DNA of 64,000 nucleotides from an uncultured bacterium. Its GTDB lineage: Bacteria > Verrucomicrobiota > Kiritimatiellia > RFP12 > UBA1067. Location of the stretch: positions 62,001 to 126,000 of the forward strand of contig CADCCQ010000005.1 in assembly GCA_902799955.1 (NCBI GenBank), written 5' to 3'. Both the position numbers and the translations under genes were made by a program. The notes under the pieces were generated by a model. It did no database searches. It was not told where the DNA came from and saw nothing but the letters and a program-made list of their open reading frames with translations. This document shows, piece by piece, positions 34,201 to 41,000 of the stretch (its first letter is position 1; each line of letters begins with the position of its first letter).

Positions 34201-35812
34201 AAAGACCCGCGAACCCGGCGGCGCGCGCCGTCTTGAAGAACGTCGAGCCATCCCACACCTGCATGGGCAGGAAGCCAATGTACTTGCGCGTTCCGGCAAT
34301 GCCGTTGGGCAGGTAGCTGCCCATGAGCGGGGTTTCGGTATCGTCGTAGCGGAGGTGGCGGAGCACCTGCACAAGGTATTCCTGGAAGTTCTGGAGTCCG
34401 TCGTTGTCGAAGTCGAGGTTGCGGCGGGTGCCGGTTCTCGGGTCAACCTGATTTGCGGTCGGAACCTTGAATGCGTCGTTGTACGTGCCGTCCATGCCGT
34501 ACGAGATGTAGGCGCGGATCACGGCGTTGGTTCCGAGGTTGTCGTTGCGCTTGATGATCTGGACGATGTCCGGGTGGATGCCCTCGAAGCCGGTGCCGGC
34601 GGGAACCACCGTACCTTGGTACTGGAGTTCCCAGAGGTCGGGCAGGAGGTCGAAGTCGGTATCGACGCCACACGGGTTGAGACCGCCGCCACGGATGCAC
34701 TTGGAGCCATCGTCCTCCGGACCGCCGTAGATGAACACGGCTTCGCCACCGTCGCTCACGCCGTCGCGGTCGGTATCGCCGTCCCTGGGGTCGGTCGGGG
34801 TGAACTTGTTGAACCAGCCCCTTGCATTGCCGGGATGGTGCTGGTAGATCGTCGCCACGTTGTTGCCGTTCGTGGCGGACTCGTAGGCGTTGCAGGAGTC
34901 GGAGCCGGCATATTCGTTGAGCAGGCTCAGGCCGTCGCGGTCGCCGTCTCCGCTGGCGTCAGTGGCGTCGTTGGGGTTTGCGCCCACGTACAGTTCCCAG
35001 CCGTCGGGGATGCCGTCCTCGTCGGTATCCGCGCCGTGGTTCGTGCTGGAGTACGTTGGAATCTCCGCTACGGCTGCGACCTGCTCTGCGCCGCCGCCGT
35101 CAGTGCCGGCCCAGGAAACGGTATAGGCGGCCTCCGAGAACGGCCTGTTCGGATTGGTGGTGAGGTCACGGAAGAGGTCGGGAAGCGGCCGATTGTTGTT
35201 CGGGGTGGCAATTCCCGTCTCATAGCGGTACTTCATCAGTCGGTATTCATCCACGCAGTTGTACGGCACGGTGTTCACGGCCGGGCCCCAGCGGTGGGAG
35301 ACGTCGCCGTTGTTGTTTACGAACCAGCCCGTGAACGGGTGGAATTCAAGCTGGTTGTAGACCTGGTCGTGGATGAGCATCAGAGACTGCCTGAGCTGGA
35401 CCGACACGACCTCCGTATCTGCAAGTTTCACCACATCGGGATCAAGCGGCTTCACCTGACCATTGGGGGTGCCGCGCTTCTTCGGCACGCACACGGCGGA
35501 GTCGTTGCCGTAGTGGAACACGGCAAGAGCCGTGACGTTCGAGACGTCCACCTCGCCGAACACGACGGATGCGAGCACATTCGTGCCGCCCTTGGTCTTG
35601 CCGCCGTCGCCGTCGAAGCTGTCCACATTGAACGTCTTGAGGTTGGTTCCGTTTTGCTCTAGCGCGTAGATCTTTCCGTTGTTGAGCGTCACGATGGCGT
35701 ACGAACCCTGCGTGTGGTAGGAGGCCATGAAGTCGCCGTCCGGGTTCTGTTCGGGATTCGAGGGAACCTTGAGCGGGTTCAACCCGCGCATCACCTCCCA
35801 GAGGTCGCTCAT
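25271..35812 (-). CDS. giant secreted protein with thrombospondin-3 repeats and LamG domain (possibly the C-terminal part of a split gene)
   Basis: A 3513-residue protein with at least fifteen Ca-binding thrombospondin type-3-like loops (DTDxDGxPDxWE pattern). A concanavalin/LamG domain lies at about 800-1040 (SFSVEAWVRPEDL...LYINGRDIHRSK...WVDEVRVWDGARTQAEI). A Gly/Ser linker sits near 2600. An approximately 800-residue module is present twice (about 1360-2140 and 2465-3305). The end (KRFFKIVMD) shows no LPXTG, PEP-CTERM or membrane anchor. There is no signal peptide: the chain begins MSDLWEVMRGLNPL, which is the second half of a Ca-binding loop. The ATG overlaps the stop of the 1570-residue gene by ATGA. 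Either the two chains are separate and coupled, or the gene was split by a frame change. Likely a cell-surface or extracellular adhesin or scaffold; the ligand is unknown. Confidence 0.85.
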   Translation of the reverse strand: MSDLWEVMRGLNPLKVPSNPEQNPDGDFMASYHTQGSYAIVTLNNGKIYALEQNGTNLKTFNVDSFDGDGGKTKGGTNVLASVVFGEVDVSNVTALAVFHYGNDSAVCVPKKRGTPNGQVKPLDPDVVKLADTEVVSVQLRQSLMLIHDQVYNQLEFHPFTGWFVNNNGDVSHRWGPAVNTVPYNCVDEYRLMKYRYETGIATPNNNRPLPDLFRDLTTNPNRPFSEAAYTVSWAGTDGGGAEQVAAVAEIPTYSSTNHGADTDEDGIPDGWELYVGANPNDATDASGDGDRDGLSLLNEYAGSDSCNAYESATNGNNVATIYQHHPGNARGWFNKFTPTDPRDGDTDRDGVSDGGEAVFIYGGPEDDGSKCIRGGGLNPCGVDTDFDLLPDLWELQYQGTVVPAGTGFEGIHPDIVQIIKRNDNLGTNAVIRAYISYGMDGTYNDAFKVPTANQVDPRTGTRRNLDFDNDGLQNFQEYLVQVLRHLRYDDTETPLMGSYLPNGIAGTRKYIGFLPMQVWDGSTFFKTARAAGFAGLSSRQGDGFKYRELGYFAPPEKTWDLTMSGSRLLMPPRGLSDIATADDESRMSASRYVGTDPRAWDTDSDGMDDYYELFHGLNPLLGGKDVISEAYNTTLSNGKLFSARCTAWSNWQETELVYDAMRFPWAMGVAEADADGDGLRNTDEALLVNMPNPKNYHTDPTPLWMTDSSSKISVTAQYYCRDPYASGEGEDVPALSTYPWFTYVDGKDPGGVNKFMFTFEENEGYDTDHDWIPDEQELTHAVTSATSPIHGSDPDRRQAMYFPGEESVLQSYSGKLHRRIGENYAMLRSFSVEAWVRPEDLSRDQTIVTRVCNYPSSTLSNATHQVRANFRIKMEAGGRVWGEFDSDDAVPNGSPKGFGTTTVEGNTLESNKWSHVALTFDGNELILYINGRDIHRSKSNLIPANGLIVTLQDVNPNGANFGVDGYDTYPSALLIGADAKELGALDIGSESSWTNYCAHYKGWVDEVRVWDGARTQAEIQADMAKRYTLQDVSDLRNAVYKEWLKDGTHNLNDGRPNLPTELVFHYGFQQLPSEVEADYVTSEPSGFTERVLDNVKWNGRSVDIRCGWWNAIPIASTVYGNRAIVPWIRDTCAMLPALDGSTYDSRYWSELIGGVTLPADVNVSKFIFPNMANPYPYWNYMAETFFREQRLDWMRNSIDDDNLKIAVRDVYNRLRFGNRTLFVGGSDLLPLGGAYAKRCPDFWDDNGSTDAWTATVDDTDDDGLPDWWEAWAEAKYGADAATLTARTKVNYTLPSGAVVEMSAWEAYQIDLARGIMPGVYAASDDPYDKAYESMADNNNDGLPDWWQKLYDIYDLDPDEDPDNDGLSIYQEWLISWGEDFGFGVLNGYPFLNPTKTRSGDAQEVTDYFLKSTTAPYEGYYLGEIVADFDMMEDGFEDAFGTDDMLFDAWSDYDEDGWSAWSELRYSTFKKSKSGKFVSHYVGDTEVADSPEPVIHVTLRYNGEIPADSTNTTFIVQAYSGNNMLNAPTATYKYTLGETEQHEYFLGAPEKRVMHGTLTPGHVQPQGGSFVLERAYIQSTDSYSWSVVVNGVTNHFTGTYEELDAARITYNDSFQVDLPTFSWAAAPTQLQVDVDDATQKGFMYVGMVRAGEIDFTSGDFTLDLAKVADGNLAATTTGSPDNYVYRLRYTTKLPKMQGRKMSLSLGKPDSGALVEGLTAFESFIDLDGNGAFTPGVEPFGFVKNVEVGWDNVPELVIEMMDTSAAAGERFAYNVDTNVVRIIRTAINGLEMLDNATPVKRRIVYNRDAVTSKRRSVHEGDLVTAGKFGLDWANLRADVEAIAGLDPKSVLSVTYTVVTNAGSVININSNDVLRTFTVNFPAEQAKPSVVSPSPLTGPIVETQRPTFRWTGTEDNTAFILQILDTDENPVYTSDLQVLPARDATGAYVWTAPAYIGTNVCADAWSLDNNTNYSWRVAMFSPKFSNTNLETAVWSDAAAFSTALAEGGTRTTAYGAADVKVRYFGPATNDLSSVVVRLYKTADFTGDPAAQSRLFDVDGKVELLTNNTYVVRFLGLEEGTYYALAYIDRNGDSVRQRSESWGYANQIGTGLVDIYTPAAIKIVSKSGNVPSAEIFMEDTDVNQNDIPDCLDDESLLTAASAAAGTDTTDVDGDGLTADDEMGETYTSASLWDTDGDGMPDGWEAMFAGTDPLTSDAETVLNGDVMAYAEETWKLVTDAAGAFYLVNPTNETVHVGDDLPLSRLVSAYDYPVLKDGSYVHCYGVGTNLTDEATLFRVDKVEDVTAVFVHAQVYEKYGYNPLTAVPVDGAVNTKPFTAIDKYLLVRYFEALGLCTEAEVNTTRTWANFSLKPNDADNDRDGVLDGWELYVMFGPEGATDTIADAKVSPFNYDDARTLAPATDSQLTVLEEWDDGNTPTDPWQTTTKDLVGIPDAIAYLYKIKSKADLLADFDNDGLSNYTEYLLSEVFDLGVKFSPFDAHSVNMYDTDYFFKIGQLYAGEIFTDHDMMEDNWESARTPGYVSRYAWDAKSDKDEDGWSAFAECRYNTFVASMLGENISHLLGGTELRDHPIPTLSLTLRYNLSQPLTASGSGSGSGSSGSSSSGSSSGSSADGNTLAPIVVQTYTAKGAQDLGVVPDATFKIRPGETVDRHYYLGAWGNRVVRGNLTPGYVVSDDPDFQVEVAHVPRSDSYAWLFDDQPRSGTYTEYLYAYNMYGPARVVLQTRNDGVKWEPIGTGDEISVFREAESLEGYICYNGNRIGTINTQTGAFSLDLGTFADGSQVSSNSTAYAFKEAVFRFAYKAKVPVMQQNKLTIYLGAANKGAVREGRNRVVAFYDLDDNGTYTPGEPLGFDSNVDVGWYGGAAEMELTDTSPVITRAALLSSGGGSSSSEGGSGASTDRILMWGNENGDSTNLVVGALSGGKYQRFRVYRTLIGFADDVENNKAGWSIMSLAITNRCIVDKTLELDQRSFFYEGDVLENNELDLDWSNFYTEVMGNGNVTARGGDPLFAAYRIVLGEGDASIDSTNNLFEISTVRHFDANENRKVPIPVAPGAQSAVVFGARPVFKWTMNRNKTYTAFRVQVTKVGSSTVVYDSGFRRAPATDLDGVYTFVPDAYAGDQLEAIGDYQWRVSMFNSKFKTAKYSDYSQFKMNTPTNSPEYGSIKVCTKYFGPANVLSDGTVYVEAFTTPDFTGAPMARTKVANKASVSAVNAEHEANATLIGLPKGTYYVRAFIDFGSTYGADRKRNTYESWGYVCPRNGESEYMFNPTAIVIGDKLGEGEVFTCYIEDVDTNGNCLPDAWEIVKNGGTLDAGTEDLNATLNSGVVINKALSGNLQNLEGDGQASVGLAAYTLSVVKNAGVAALMLEADTSSAPTYNAAIAQSGENATMTVDEVKFTLISAADGSLSVEASGNAELVAPGGKRLLAANIYEQPKTLTGKIYTSADLTNWEVATQASGECVKDGVVTVTVENGKFTIGGVNLDAYAGKEKRFFKIVMD
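25855..28425 (-). repeat. second copy of the large internal duplication
   Basis: The encoded segment (about residues 2465-3305) matches the segment from 29375-31735 in order and motif. Shared elements are TEYLLS with GEIFTDHDMMED, SDKDEDGWSAFAECRY, HYYLGAWGNRVVRGNLTPG, AKVPVMQQNKLTIYLG, ARPVFKWT, RVSMFNSKF, KYFGPAN, KGTYYVRAFID and YESWGYV. Similarity is at protein level and moderate. Confidence 0.75.
29375..31735 (-). repeat. first copy of the large internal duplication
   Basis: Encodes about residues 1360-2140: IYQEWLIS with GEIVADFDMMED, SDYDEDGWSAWSELRY, EYFLGAPEKRVMHGTLTPG, TKLPKMQGRKMSLSLG, QRPTFRWT, RVAMFSPKF, RYFGPAT, EGTYYALAYID and SESWGYA, in the same order as the copy at 25855-28425. 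Confidence 0.75.
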
Positions 35813-38800
35813 GCCCAGTGGACGGGATTTGTGCCCATGGCGAATTCCTCGAGGTCGGTGAGGCCGTCGTTGTCGGTGTCGCGCGTGGCGATGTCGCCGC
35901 TGGCCCTAACCGTCGGGTCGAACGCCTTCATAATGTCTTCAGCCGAAAGCGGTTCGCCCTTCGTGATGTTGTTCAACGTGAACTTCTCGCCCGTCAGCTG
36001 CACCCATTTGTCGCCATCCATCCAGCCGACGGCCGCCCGATACCAGAAGTAGTATTCGTATCCGTCGGGGAGGAAGTCGCCGTCGGTATCCCACATCGTC
36101 GGGTCTGTGCGCTTTTCGGGAATCCAGCTGTCATCCTTGTTGAGCGCGGTGTTGAAGTCGGCCTGCCAAGTTGCCAGCTTGGTTGCGTAGTCGGGGTCGT
36201 CCGTCGGGACGGTCGCCTTGAAGTCGGCCCATGTCTGGACGCCGTTCCACTTGGCCACGGCATTCGTCTCGGCCTCGGAGAAGTGCGGCACGGAAATCCA
36301 CTTGCCGCGCACGTACGAGTTCTTGCCGTCAGGATCCTTGCGGAGGTTCAGGCCCTCGTGGAAGCCACGGATTTCCCATTTCGCGTCGAATGGAACGCCA
36401 AGCGTGGTCCAGCCGTCGGCCGAACTCGGCATTCCGCCCTCGAAGGACCTGGACGGCAGGTAGTCGGCGTCTTCATTGAAGCTCGCGATGTCCTGGAGGT
36501 CGTTGCCCGATTGCTCGTCCTCCTCGGTGTTGAAGATGCCGAAACCGTATCTGACGACCATGCGGTCGGGGATGCCGTCGGCGTTGATGTCGCCGCAGTT
36601 GTCGGAGGCCAGGTATTCCCTGGAGAAGATCGCCTCTACGTAAGTCTCGGCGAAGCTGCCGTCCTCCTCGTCGACGGGCTCGGTCGGCAGCGGCACGTTG
36701 CTCGGCGCGGCAGACGCTTCCGCCATCTCCGGCGAAATGGAGCCGTGAATCTGGCTAGTCACACCACCGTTCTCGCCGACGGTATGGAGCAGCCAGACGT
36801 AGAGGTAGGAGTCCTTGGCCGCGTCGGAATAGTTGTAGTACGACGCTAGCGCGACGTTGCCGGCCGTGATGTTGTTGCCACGCGGGTCGAGCGGGATGTC
36901 ATGCTGGTACCTGGCCGTGCCGTCGAGGTCGCCGTCGTCCACCGGGTCCGCCGTCTTGTAGCCCCATGCCCACGCATTTATGGACGAGGCACGCGAACAG
37001 TTCCACTTGAGGCGGAAGCTGCTTGCGCCTGCGAATATACCGCCCTCGACCCAAGTATGCCCTTCGCCCAGGCCGCCTGCGTTATTATACTTCACGGAGA
37101 GACGCGAGCTAGCCGTGCCGCCGGACGGGCCGTGCGCGATCGTCGTCAGGAACTTGGACGCCCTCACGAAATACTTGTACTCGAAGCGATGCGAGCCGCC
37201 GTCCTTGTCCTCGATCGTCAGCACGACCGTCTGGAGGCCCTGGCGCGAGCCGAAATTGGGGACGAACGTCCCGAAGAACGGCGTGGTGACGTACCTGACC
37301 CTCTCGGACTCCGGATTCTCGCATCCCGTGAACTTGACCCTTACGCCCGGGCCCGAGTTGTCGGCCCACAAGGTGGTGAAGTCGGCGTCGACGTCGCCCT
37401 GGACCTCCCACGTGATCGGGTAGTCCGTCGCCATGCCGCCGCCGACGTTCCAGGCGTTCGTCTGCGACTCCGTGACGTTGCCGAGGACCGGCGCGATGTT
37501 CTCGATGTAAACCTTCGCGGAGAAGGGATTGTAGTATTGAGCCCAGCTCTTGGTGGGGTCGATGGACGGGGTCGGCGTCACGACCTCGGCCTTGACCGTG
37601 AAGCCCTTGGACGACGAGAGCCGCGTACCGTCGAGGTCGTCGATGACAAGCTCATGGTCGCTGGCGTCGGTGAACGAGACAAGATACTCGTTGGCGGCGA
37701 GGCCTGTCGGGAACATCGTCTCGTATCCGGCGGGGATGGTCTTGTATTCGTTCGCAAGCGTCAGCTTGCCGGGATTGGTCCCATCGGGCGGCGTGACCGT
37801 CACCTTGACGACGATCGGAGACGCGTCCTCGACCTCGTAGAAGCCGATGCCGAGACCGATCCTGGCGCGGTTGTCAGTCTCGCTAATCACCTTCTCCTCG
37901 ACCATGAGCGTCGGGCTGTCGATGATGTTCAGGTTGAAGGAGTAGACCGGCGCCTTGCTCCAGCTGGTGCCAGCGTCGATCAGGTCCTTGTCCAGCGCCT
38001 GGATCTTGACGGTCCAGGTGCCCTCCTGCGGGAAGTTGTAGGTGAACGAGGCGTCGTTGATGCTCGTCCCCTCGGCGACGAGGGTGTTGGAGTCGGCCTT
38101 GTGGCCCACGGTCTTGTTCTCCCTGGGCGTCCCGTTGCGGATAGCCGTCCACTTGTACTGGAAGCCGTGCGTGAGGTCGTACGCCGCATCGTCGATGTCG
38201 GTCTTGATGGTGATGTTCTGCCCCTTCGGATACTGGTTCTGGAACGTGTACCCGTCCGTCTCAGACTCGAACCCGTTGACGTAGACCGTGTTTATCGTCG
38301 GCGCCTTGTTGTAGACCATGATGTTGATCATCTCGGTCGTCGGATAGCCGGAGAGCTTGTAGGCGGGGTCGTAGTTCTTCTTCGTGCAGAGCACGACGGA
38401 GAACGTGTAGTTCTGCCCGTCCTCGGAACCGTCGAGGACCGTGAAGTTGCCCGTGGCGGAGGTGCCGTTTACGGAAATCGGGCGGCCGGTGGTCGCGGGC
38501 GCGGCGACGGCGTCGTTAGTGAGTATGCAGGGATTTCCGCCGAACATGCCGAGGTCGACGTCGTCAAGCGCGAGAAGGAATGCGTAGACCGTCGTCGGCG
38601 TGTCGTTCGGCGCGCTGAGGCTAACCTTGAACCTGACGGTGTCGCCTTCTTCGTACGTGTCGTCCTTGTCGTCGGTGGTTTCGCATGTCGTGGTGCGCGC
38701 GGCGGCTACATGGACGTTGAAGTACGCGATTTCGCTCGTCTTGCCGCTGATCGGCGCCTTGACGCGCACCTGCGAGGCGTAGTCGCCGGAGCCGTTGTAC

Positions 38801-40521
38801 GTCATCGTCGGAGGCTTGCCGCTCGTAAGGCCGATGAGTGCGCCGTCCTCGCCGCTCGCCGCGAACTTCTCGGTCAGCTCGACCCAGCTTGCGGACGGGC
38901 CTGTCTTGATCTGGACGGTGTAGCCGGTCGTGGTGTCCGTGACGTCCGCGTATGTGTCGTCGACCGCGACGTTGATCTCAAGGTCCTCGCCGGAGGTCAC
39001 TTCGTACGTGCCGGATGTCGTGGGCGAGGTTATGACGGGCTTCGCGGAGCTTATCCACATGGCGCCCGACACCATACTCGCCATGTCGATGCCGCTCGCC
39101 GCGCTGTCCGCGGCGGAGATCGTCGGGTTGAACTGGACCTGGTGCCCGTCGCCGATGGTGTGGGCGTCGCCTCGAAGCGTATAGACATACAGCGGATACT
39201 TCGCCGTGCTTCCCGCGGGAATCGTCACGGTCGGCAAAGTGGAACCGCCCGGCAGCGTTTGCACGGTGTCCTGAGTCGGGGAGAAGCGTACGTAGTTGCC
39301 CCAGGGCTCGGTGTGGCCGTCCTCGAACGCAGGCGTCACGGTCACGGTCACGGGGACCGACACCGCCTGGGTGAGGTACACGGAGAGGCGGGCCTTGGAG
39401 ACGAGGTAGTCGCCGTCCGCCACGGCGGTCAGAGTGTCGGACTCCACGACGACGCTCGCCGGGAGCGGCTCGATGCACTTCACCGGGACGGTTATGTAGT
39501 CTGTTATCCTCACGCCCGTCGCGGCGGAGTAGTTGTAGTTCGGCCATGCGCTGAGGACGAGGTTGGCCGTCCCGTTCTCGGCTACGCCCTCGATGGAGAA
39601 GCCGCTGGTGACGCGCCCGCGCTCGAAAACGACCTCCGCGACCTGCGTCTGCTTGATGATTGGGTTGTTGCCCGAGTCATAGCCTGTGACGAGATTCATC
39701 GGCGTGCCGTTCTTGATCTTGACCGCAGACTCGTCGTCGGACCACACGTAGAGCGTAATCGCCTCCTCGACCGCTGCGGAGGCGTCGAGGGCGACAGGCG
39801 TCCCGATCGTCTGCGTGGAGTTCTGGTGGACGCTGCGCCAGAGGGGGAGGGCATCGGTCTTAGGCGTCTCCCAGTTCGACGCGAAGTCGATGGAGCGAAT
39901 GAAGAAGCCGCACTGCGAGAGGGAGTAGTCGAGCTTCCTGCCGCCACCATCAGGCGAGCTGGCGGGTCTGTTCGGGGTCCAGAACCACATCTTCGCGTCA
40001 TCGCCGTTGGCGTTCCTGACCCTCCACTTGTCGGTGCGGTTGAGCTTGTATGCAAGATCCGCAGTGTCGGCGTCGCTTGCCGGGCCGGTCTCCGTGGCGA
40101 GGAGAATCGGCGTCGCGAAGTCGCCGACCTTCGTCAGGTAGGAGAAGATGAGGTCGGTGAACCCGTTGGCCGTGTCGGCCTTGCACTCCTCCAGCGTGGC
40201 GTATGTGAGCCGGCCGGAGACGTATATCCCTATCTGGAGGGGATAGAGCGCGTCATCGACGATCTCCGAGGTCGCCCCCACGTGGACTAGCCGCCACACA
40301 GTGTTGTCGTCCCCCGCCGTACGCTGGATGAGCCTCACGTTGAAGTACGCCCTTTCGCCGACGCTCATCGGGCTCTCAAGCGTGGAATACGCATCCGTCG
40401 CCGTACCGTCCGCCGTACATGGCCGAATCTCGAATATGTCGCCGCCGGCACCCAATGCCGTCATGCCGGTCGCGAACGTCGCGGCAAGCGCGATGCCACC
40501 GAGGAGCTTATTCATCTTCAT
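35809..40521 (-). CDS. large secreted beta-sandwich protein (N-terminal partner of the 3513-residue protein)
   Basis: A 1570-residue exported protein with signal peptide MKMNKLLGGIALAATFATGMTALGAG. Most of the chain looks like consecutive beta-sandwich domains. A Calx-beta-like stretch lies at about 360-480 (VPVTVTVTPAFEDG...VTIPAGSTAKYPLYVYTLRGD). PKD/Ig-like stretches follow (QNITIKTDIDDAAYDLTHGFQYKWT). Near the end are two Ca-binding loops (DINADGIPDRMVVRYGFG and RDTDNDGLTDLEEFAMGTNP), with the stop a few residues later at VHWA. The abrupt end inside a repeat series, with the next gene resuming mid-repeat, suggests a split protein. GGAGG lies about 10 nt before ATG 40521. The ATG overlaps the lipoprotein stop (ATGA). 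Confidence 0.82.
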   Translation of the reverse strand: MKMNKLLGGIALAATFATGMTALGAGGDIFEIRPCTADGTATDAYSTLESPMSVGERAYFNVRLIQRTAGDDNTVWRLVHVGATSEIVDDALYPLQIGIYVSGRLTYATLEECKADTANGFTDLIFSYLTKVGDFATPILLATETGPASDADTADLAYKLNRTDKWRVRNANGDDAKMWFWTPNRPASSPDGGGRKLDYSLSQCGFFIRSIDFASNWETPKTDALPLWRSVHQNSTQTIGTPVALDASAAVEEAITLYVWSDDESAVKIKNGTPMNLVTGYDSGNNPIIKQTQVAEVVFERGRVTSGFSIEGVAENGTANLVLSAWPNYNYSAATGVRITDYITVPVKCIEPLPASVVVESDTLTAVADGDYLVSKARLSVYLTQAVSVPVTVTVTPAFEDGHTEPWGNYVRFSPTQDTVQTLPGGSTLPTVTIPAGSTAKYPLYVYTLRGDAHTIGDGHQVQFNPTISAADSAASGIDMASMVSGAMWISSAKPVITSPTTSGTYEVTSGEDLEINVAVDDTYADVTDTTTGYTVQIKTGPSASWVELTEKFAASGEDGALIGLTSGKPPTMTYNGSGDYASQVRVKAPISGKTSEIAYFNVHVAAARTTTCETTDDKDDTYEEGDTVRFKVSLSAPNDTPTTVYAFLLALDDVDLGMFGGNPCILTNDAVAAPATTGRPISVNGTSATGNFTVLDGSEDGQNYTFSVVLCTKKNYDPAYKLSGYPTTEMINIMVYNKAPTINTVYVNGFESETDGYTFQNQYPKGQNITIKTDIDDAAYDLTHGFQYKWTAIRNGTPRENKTVGHKADSNTLVAEGTSINDASFTYNFPQEGTWTVKIQALDKDLIDAGTSWSKAPVYSFNLNIIDSPTLMVEEKVISETDNRARIGLGIGFYEVEDASPIVVKVTVTPPDGTNPGKLTLANEYKTIPAGYETMFPTGLAANEYLVSFTDASDHELVIDDLDGTRLSSSKGFTVKAEVVTPTPSIDPTKSWAQYYNPFSAKVYIENIAPVLGNVTESQTNAWNVGGGMATDYPITWEVQGDVDADFTTLWADNSGPGVRVKFTGCENPESERVRYVTTPFFGTFVPNFGSRQGLQTVVLTIEDKDGGSHRFEYKYFVRASKFLTTIAHGPSGGTASSRLSVKYNNAGGLGEGHTWVEGGIFAGASSFRLKWNCSRASSINAWAWGYKTADPVDDGDLDGTARYQHDIPLDPRGNNITAGNVALASYYNYSDAAKDSYLYVWLLHTVGENGGVTSQIHGSISPEMAEASAAPSNVPLPTEPVDEEDGSFAETYVEAIFSREYLASDNCGDINADGIPDRMVVRYGFGIFNTEEDEQSGNDLQDIASFNEDADYLPSRSFEGGMPSSADGWTTLGVPFDAKWEIRGFHEGLNLRKDPDGKNSYVRGKWISVPHFSEAETNAVAKWNGVQTWADFKATVPTDDPDYATKLATWQADFNTALNKDDSWIPEKRTDPTMWDTDGDFLPDGYEYYFWYRAAVGWMDGDKWVQLTGEKFTLNNITKGEPLSAEDIMKAFDPTVRASGDIATRDTDNDGLTDLEEFAMGTNPVHWA

Positions 40522-41000
40522 TTGCCTTTTCCTCCTTCTTTCTTCTCGTTAAGTGTCTTTACACGATCTTTATCAAGCTTTTCACGCCGCGCGCTCACGA
40601 TGCCGATCTGCTCGCGGACGGCGCGCTGGGAATCCTCCCGGACCCTCTGCACATCCTCTGCGGCCGCCTTGACGGCGTTGGAGTAGACAGACAGCGCCTG
40701 CGCATTCGCGCCTGCCGCTATTGCCCGCTCCAGATCGTTCCTGGCGTCGTGCACGCGCCGCAGTGCGGCGTTCAGCCGGGCGTGGAGCTCGTTGACCTTC
40801 GCCAGGTACTTCGGGTCACGCATCCTCTCGGCCCATTCGTCCCTAGGCGGGGCGACTTCCTCCTGAGAGGGCGTCGCCGAGCCGTCGGGGGCCTTCCCCG
40901 AAGGCGAAGACTCCCCGTCGCCGGAGCAGCCGCATCCGGAGAGCGTAGCCGCCAGCGCGGCAATCGCAATCAGTCTCAATGCGTCAGTGTCCACTGTCAA
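40518..41000 (-). CDS. small coiled-coil lipoprotein
   Basis: About 160 residues. A lipoprotein signal with lipobox LSGC (LIAIAALAATLSGCGCSG) predicts lipidation and membrane attachment. A Pro/Ser linker follows, then one long charged helix, probably a coiled coil (RMRDPKYLAKVNELHARLNAALRRVHDARNDLERAIAA...VQRVREDSQRAVREQ). The start is unsure: TTG 41000 is possible, and TTG 40979, 4 nt after the stop of the 2613-residue gene, gives a compact signal peptide. It is sandwiched between two giant secreted-protein genes with an overlap to each. A role in tethering or assembling them is an inference from position. Confidence 0.75.
   Translation of the reverse strand: MTVDTDALRLIAIAALAATLSGCGCSGDGESSPSGKAPDGSATPSQEEVAPPRDEWAERMRDPKYLAKVNELHARLNAALRRVHDARNDLERAIAAGANAQALSVYSNAVKAAAEDVQRVREDSQRAVREQIGIVSARREKLDKDRVKTLNEKKEGGKGK

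Noticed and set aside
36901-40290. An open plus-strand frame of 1129 codons opposite the 1570-residue protein gene
   Set aside because: It is rich in Arg, Gly, Val and His with no domain sense, typical of the antisense frame of GC-rich DNA with strong third-position bias; the minus-strand frame has signal peptide and domain-like structure.
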